Shown in pieces: positions 5,430-6,371 of a DNA stretch of 6,371 nt (its first letter is position 1; each line of letters starts with the position of its first letter). This stretch comes from an uncultured Clostridia bacterium (lineage in GTDB: Bacteria > Bacillota > Clostridia > Oscillospirales > Ruminococcaceae), in the NCBI GenBank assembly GCA_947175655.1, contig CAMWNQ010000100.1, positions 1 through 6,371 of the forward strand, given 5' to 3'. The notes under the pieces were generated by a model. The model saw only the letters and a program-made list of their open reading frames with translations, searched no databases and had not been told where the DNA came from. Position numbers and translations under genes: made by a program.

Positions 5430-6371
5430 ATGGAAGAAAAAAATATTAAACTTGAAGGAACGGTTGAAAATGTCATTTACAGGAATGATACTAATGGCTA
5501 TACAATCATTGATATCGTTTGTGATGATGAACTTATAACGGCAGTGGGTGAACTGGGCAATGTAGAGGTCGGAGAAAATCTTGTTCTTCAGGGAACTTAC
5601 AAAAATCACTATAAATTCGGATTGCAATTCAATGTTGAATATTGTGAAAGAAAACTGCCGTCTGATTCAGTAAATATTGAAAAATACCTTGCCTCCGGAA
5701 TAATAAAAGGTATAGGCACAGCTCTTGCAAAAAGAATAGTTGCGGTTTTCGGAGATAAAACATTTGAAGTTATTGAAAAAAATCCTGAACGTCTGAAAGA
5801 TGTAAAAGGAATATCAGGAAAAAAATACAAGGAATTATGTTCAGAATTTAAAAATCTCCTTGGTCTAAGAAAAATCACCAATTATCTTGCTCAATATGAT
5901 ATAACACTTCAAACTGCAATAAAAGCGTACCAGAAATTCGGAAGTGATTCTTTTGAAATAGTAAAAGAAAATCCATACATACTCTGTTCAGAGGGAATAG
6001 AAATGGATTTCAGAAAAGCAGACAATATGGCTTTTCAGGAAAAAATATCAAAAAATTCATCAGAAAGAATAATTGCCGGAATAAAATATATATTAACTGC
6101 CAATACACAAAACGGTCATTCGTGTGTTCCGCTTGACAAATTTACAGATACAGCAATTGCATTTCTTGAAATTTCAGAAAATGATTTTTATGATGCATAC
6201 AGTAAAGCCATAGAAGAAAATGATATTGCTGAATACCAAAAAAATGACATTGAGTTTGTATACCTTTTTGATTATTACAATGCTGAAATGAATATTGCAA
6301 ATCATTTAATCTTCAAAAAAGATAACGGGAACTGCAATCTGAGTGCAGAAGATATTAATATACTTATGGAT
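5430..6371 (+). CDS. recD2: RecD2-like SF1 DNA helicase, N-terminal part (truncated by window end)
   Basis: The frame stays open to the last base, giving 314 codons of a protein that is usually 700-800 residues. RecD2 is a 5'-3' superfamily 1 helicase in DNA repair and replication-fork maintenance, working without RecBC in Firmicutes. The N-terminal OB-like domain (about 1-75) opens with LEGTVENVIYRNDTNGYTII, a RecD2 hallmark. Tandem helix-hairpin-helix motifs follow: IKGIGTALAKRIVAVFG (92-108) and LKDVKGISGKKYKEL (122-136). A third segment is ENPYILCSEGIEMDFRKAD (180-198), where the usual GIGFKTAD-type sequence is diverged. The ATPase domain with Walker A lies beyond the window, so activity cannot be judged. 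AAAGG (5418-5422) lies 7 bases before the ATG. A promoter at the end of the preceding gene probably drives it. The family call is strong from the ordered N-terminal motifs, although no helicase motif is visible. Confidence 0.9.
   Translation, partial: MEEKNIKLEGTVENVIYRNDTNGYTIIDIVCDDELITAVGELGNVEVGENLVLQGTYKNHYKFGLQFNVEYCERKLPSDSVNIEKYLASGIIKGIGTALAKRIVAVFGDKTFEVIEKNPERLKDVKGISGKKYKELCSEFKNLLGLRKITNYLAQYDITLQTAIKAYQKFGSDSFEIVKENPYILCSEGIEMDFRKADNMAFQEKISKNSSERIIAGIKYILTANTQNGHSCVPLDKFTDTAIAFLEISENDFYDAYSKAIEENDIAEYQKNDIEFVYLFDYYNAEMNIANHLIFKKDNGNCNLSAEDINILMD

Noticed and set aside
5409..5881. Two minus-strand open frames opposite recD2
   Set aside because: The plus strand encodes recognisable RecD2 OB and helix-hairpin-helix motifs throughout; the antisense frames resemble nothing.

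Overview
The window is AT-rich (roughly 30% GC by eye). It has strong AAAGG/AGGAGG ribosome binding sites, consensus sigma-A style promoters, and a gene set typical of a low-GC Firmicute: short DtxR-type regulator, one-PDZ membrane-anchored HtrA, GlgB, TetR, RecD2. I infer a Clostridia member, probably a Ruminococcus/Oscillospirales-like gut anaerobe, but nothing in the window proves the genus. It reads as ordinary chromosome: no mobile element, CRISPR array, rRNA or tRNA was seen.

Layout. (1) Positions 1-766: the 3' end of an unrecognised acidic protein, followed 31 bases later by a 124-residue DtxR/MntR-type metal-responsive repressor. A strong hairpin terminator (774-808) closes this unit. 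(2) Positions 809-2385: a very AT-rich promoter region, then htrA, encoding a membrane-anchored serine protease of envelope quality control. The promoter region carries hexamer direct repeats at an exact 11-base period just upstream of a TATAAT box, the layout expected of an OmpR/PhoB-family response regulator site. (3) Positions 2431-4270: a bidirectional terminator shared by the convergent htrA and glgB genes, then glgB (glycogen branching enzyme) on the minus strand. (4) Positions 4271-4430: a crowded promoter region between divergent glgB and a TetR-family regulator. One plus-strand promoter matches the consensus perfectly and lies inside the presumed glgB leader. (5) Positions 4431-6371: the tetR gene, a 111-residue uncharacterised protein with an N-terminal membrane helix, and the first 314 codons of recD2, which runs off the window end. 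The last two genes each appear to have their own promoter.

How the genes relate. There is no single pathway here. The window mixes metal-responsive regulation (DtxR), envelope proteolysis (HtrA), glycogen metabolism (GlgB without neighbouring glgA/glgC), transcription control (TetR) and DNA repair (RecD2). The best leads are the phased repeats upstream of htrA, the interleaved glgB/tetR promoters, the small membrane protein beside recD2, and an Asn at the metal-selectivity position of the DtxR-like protein. I did not find convincing evidence of a wholly new system.
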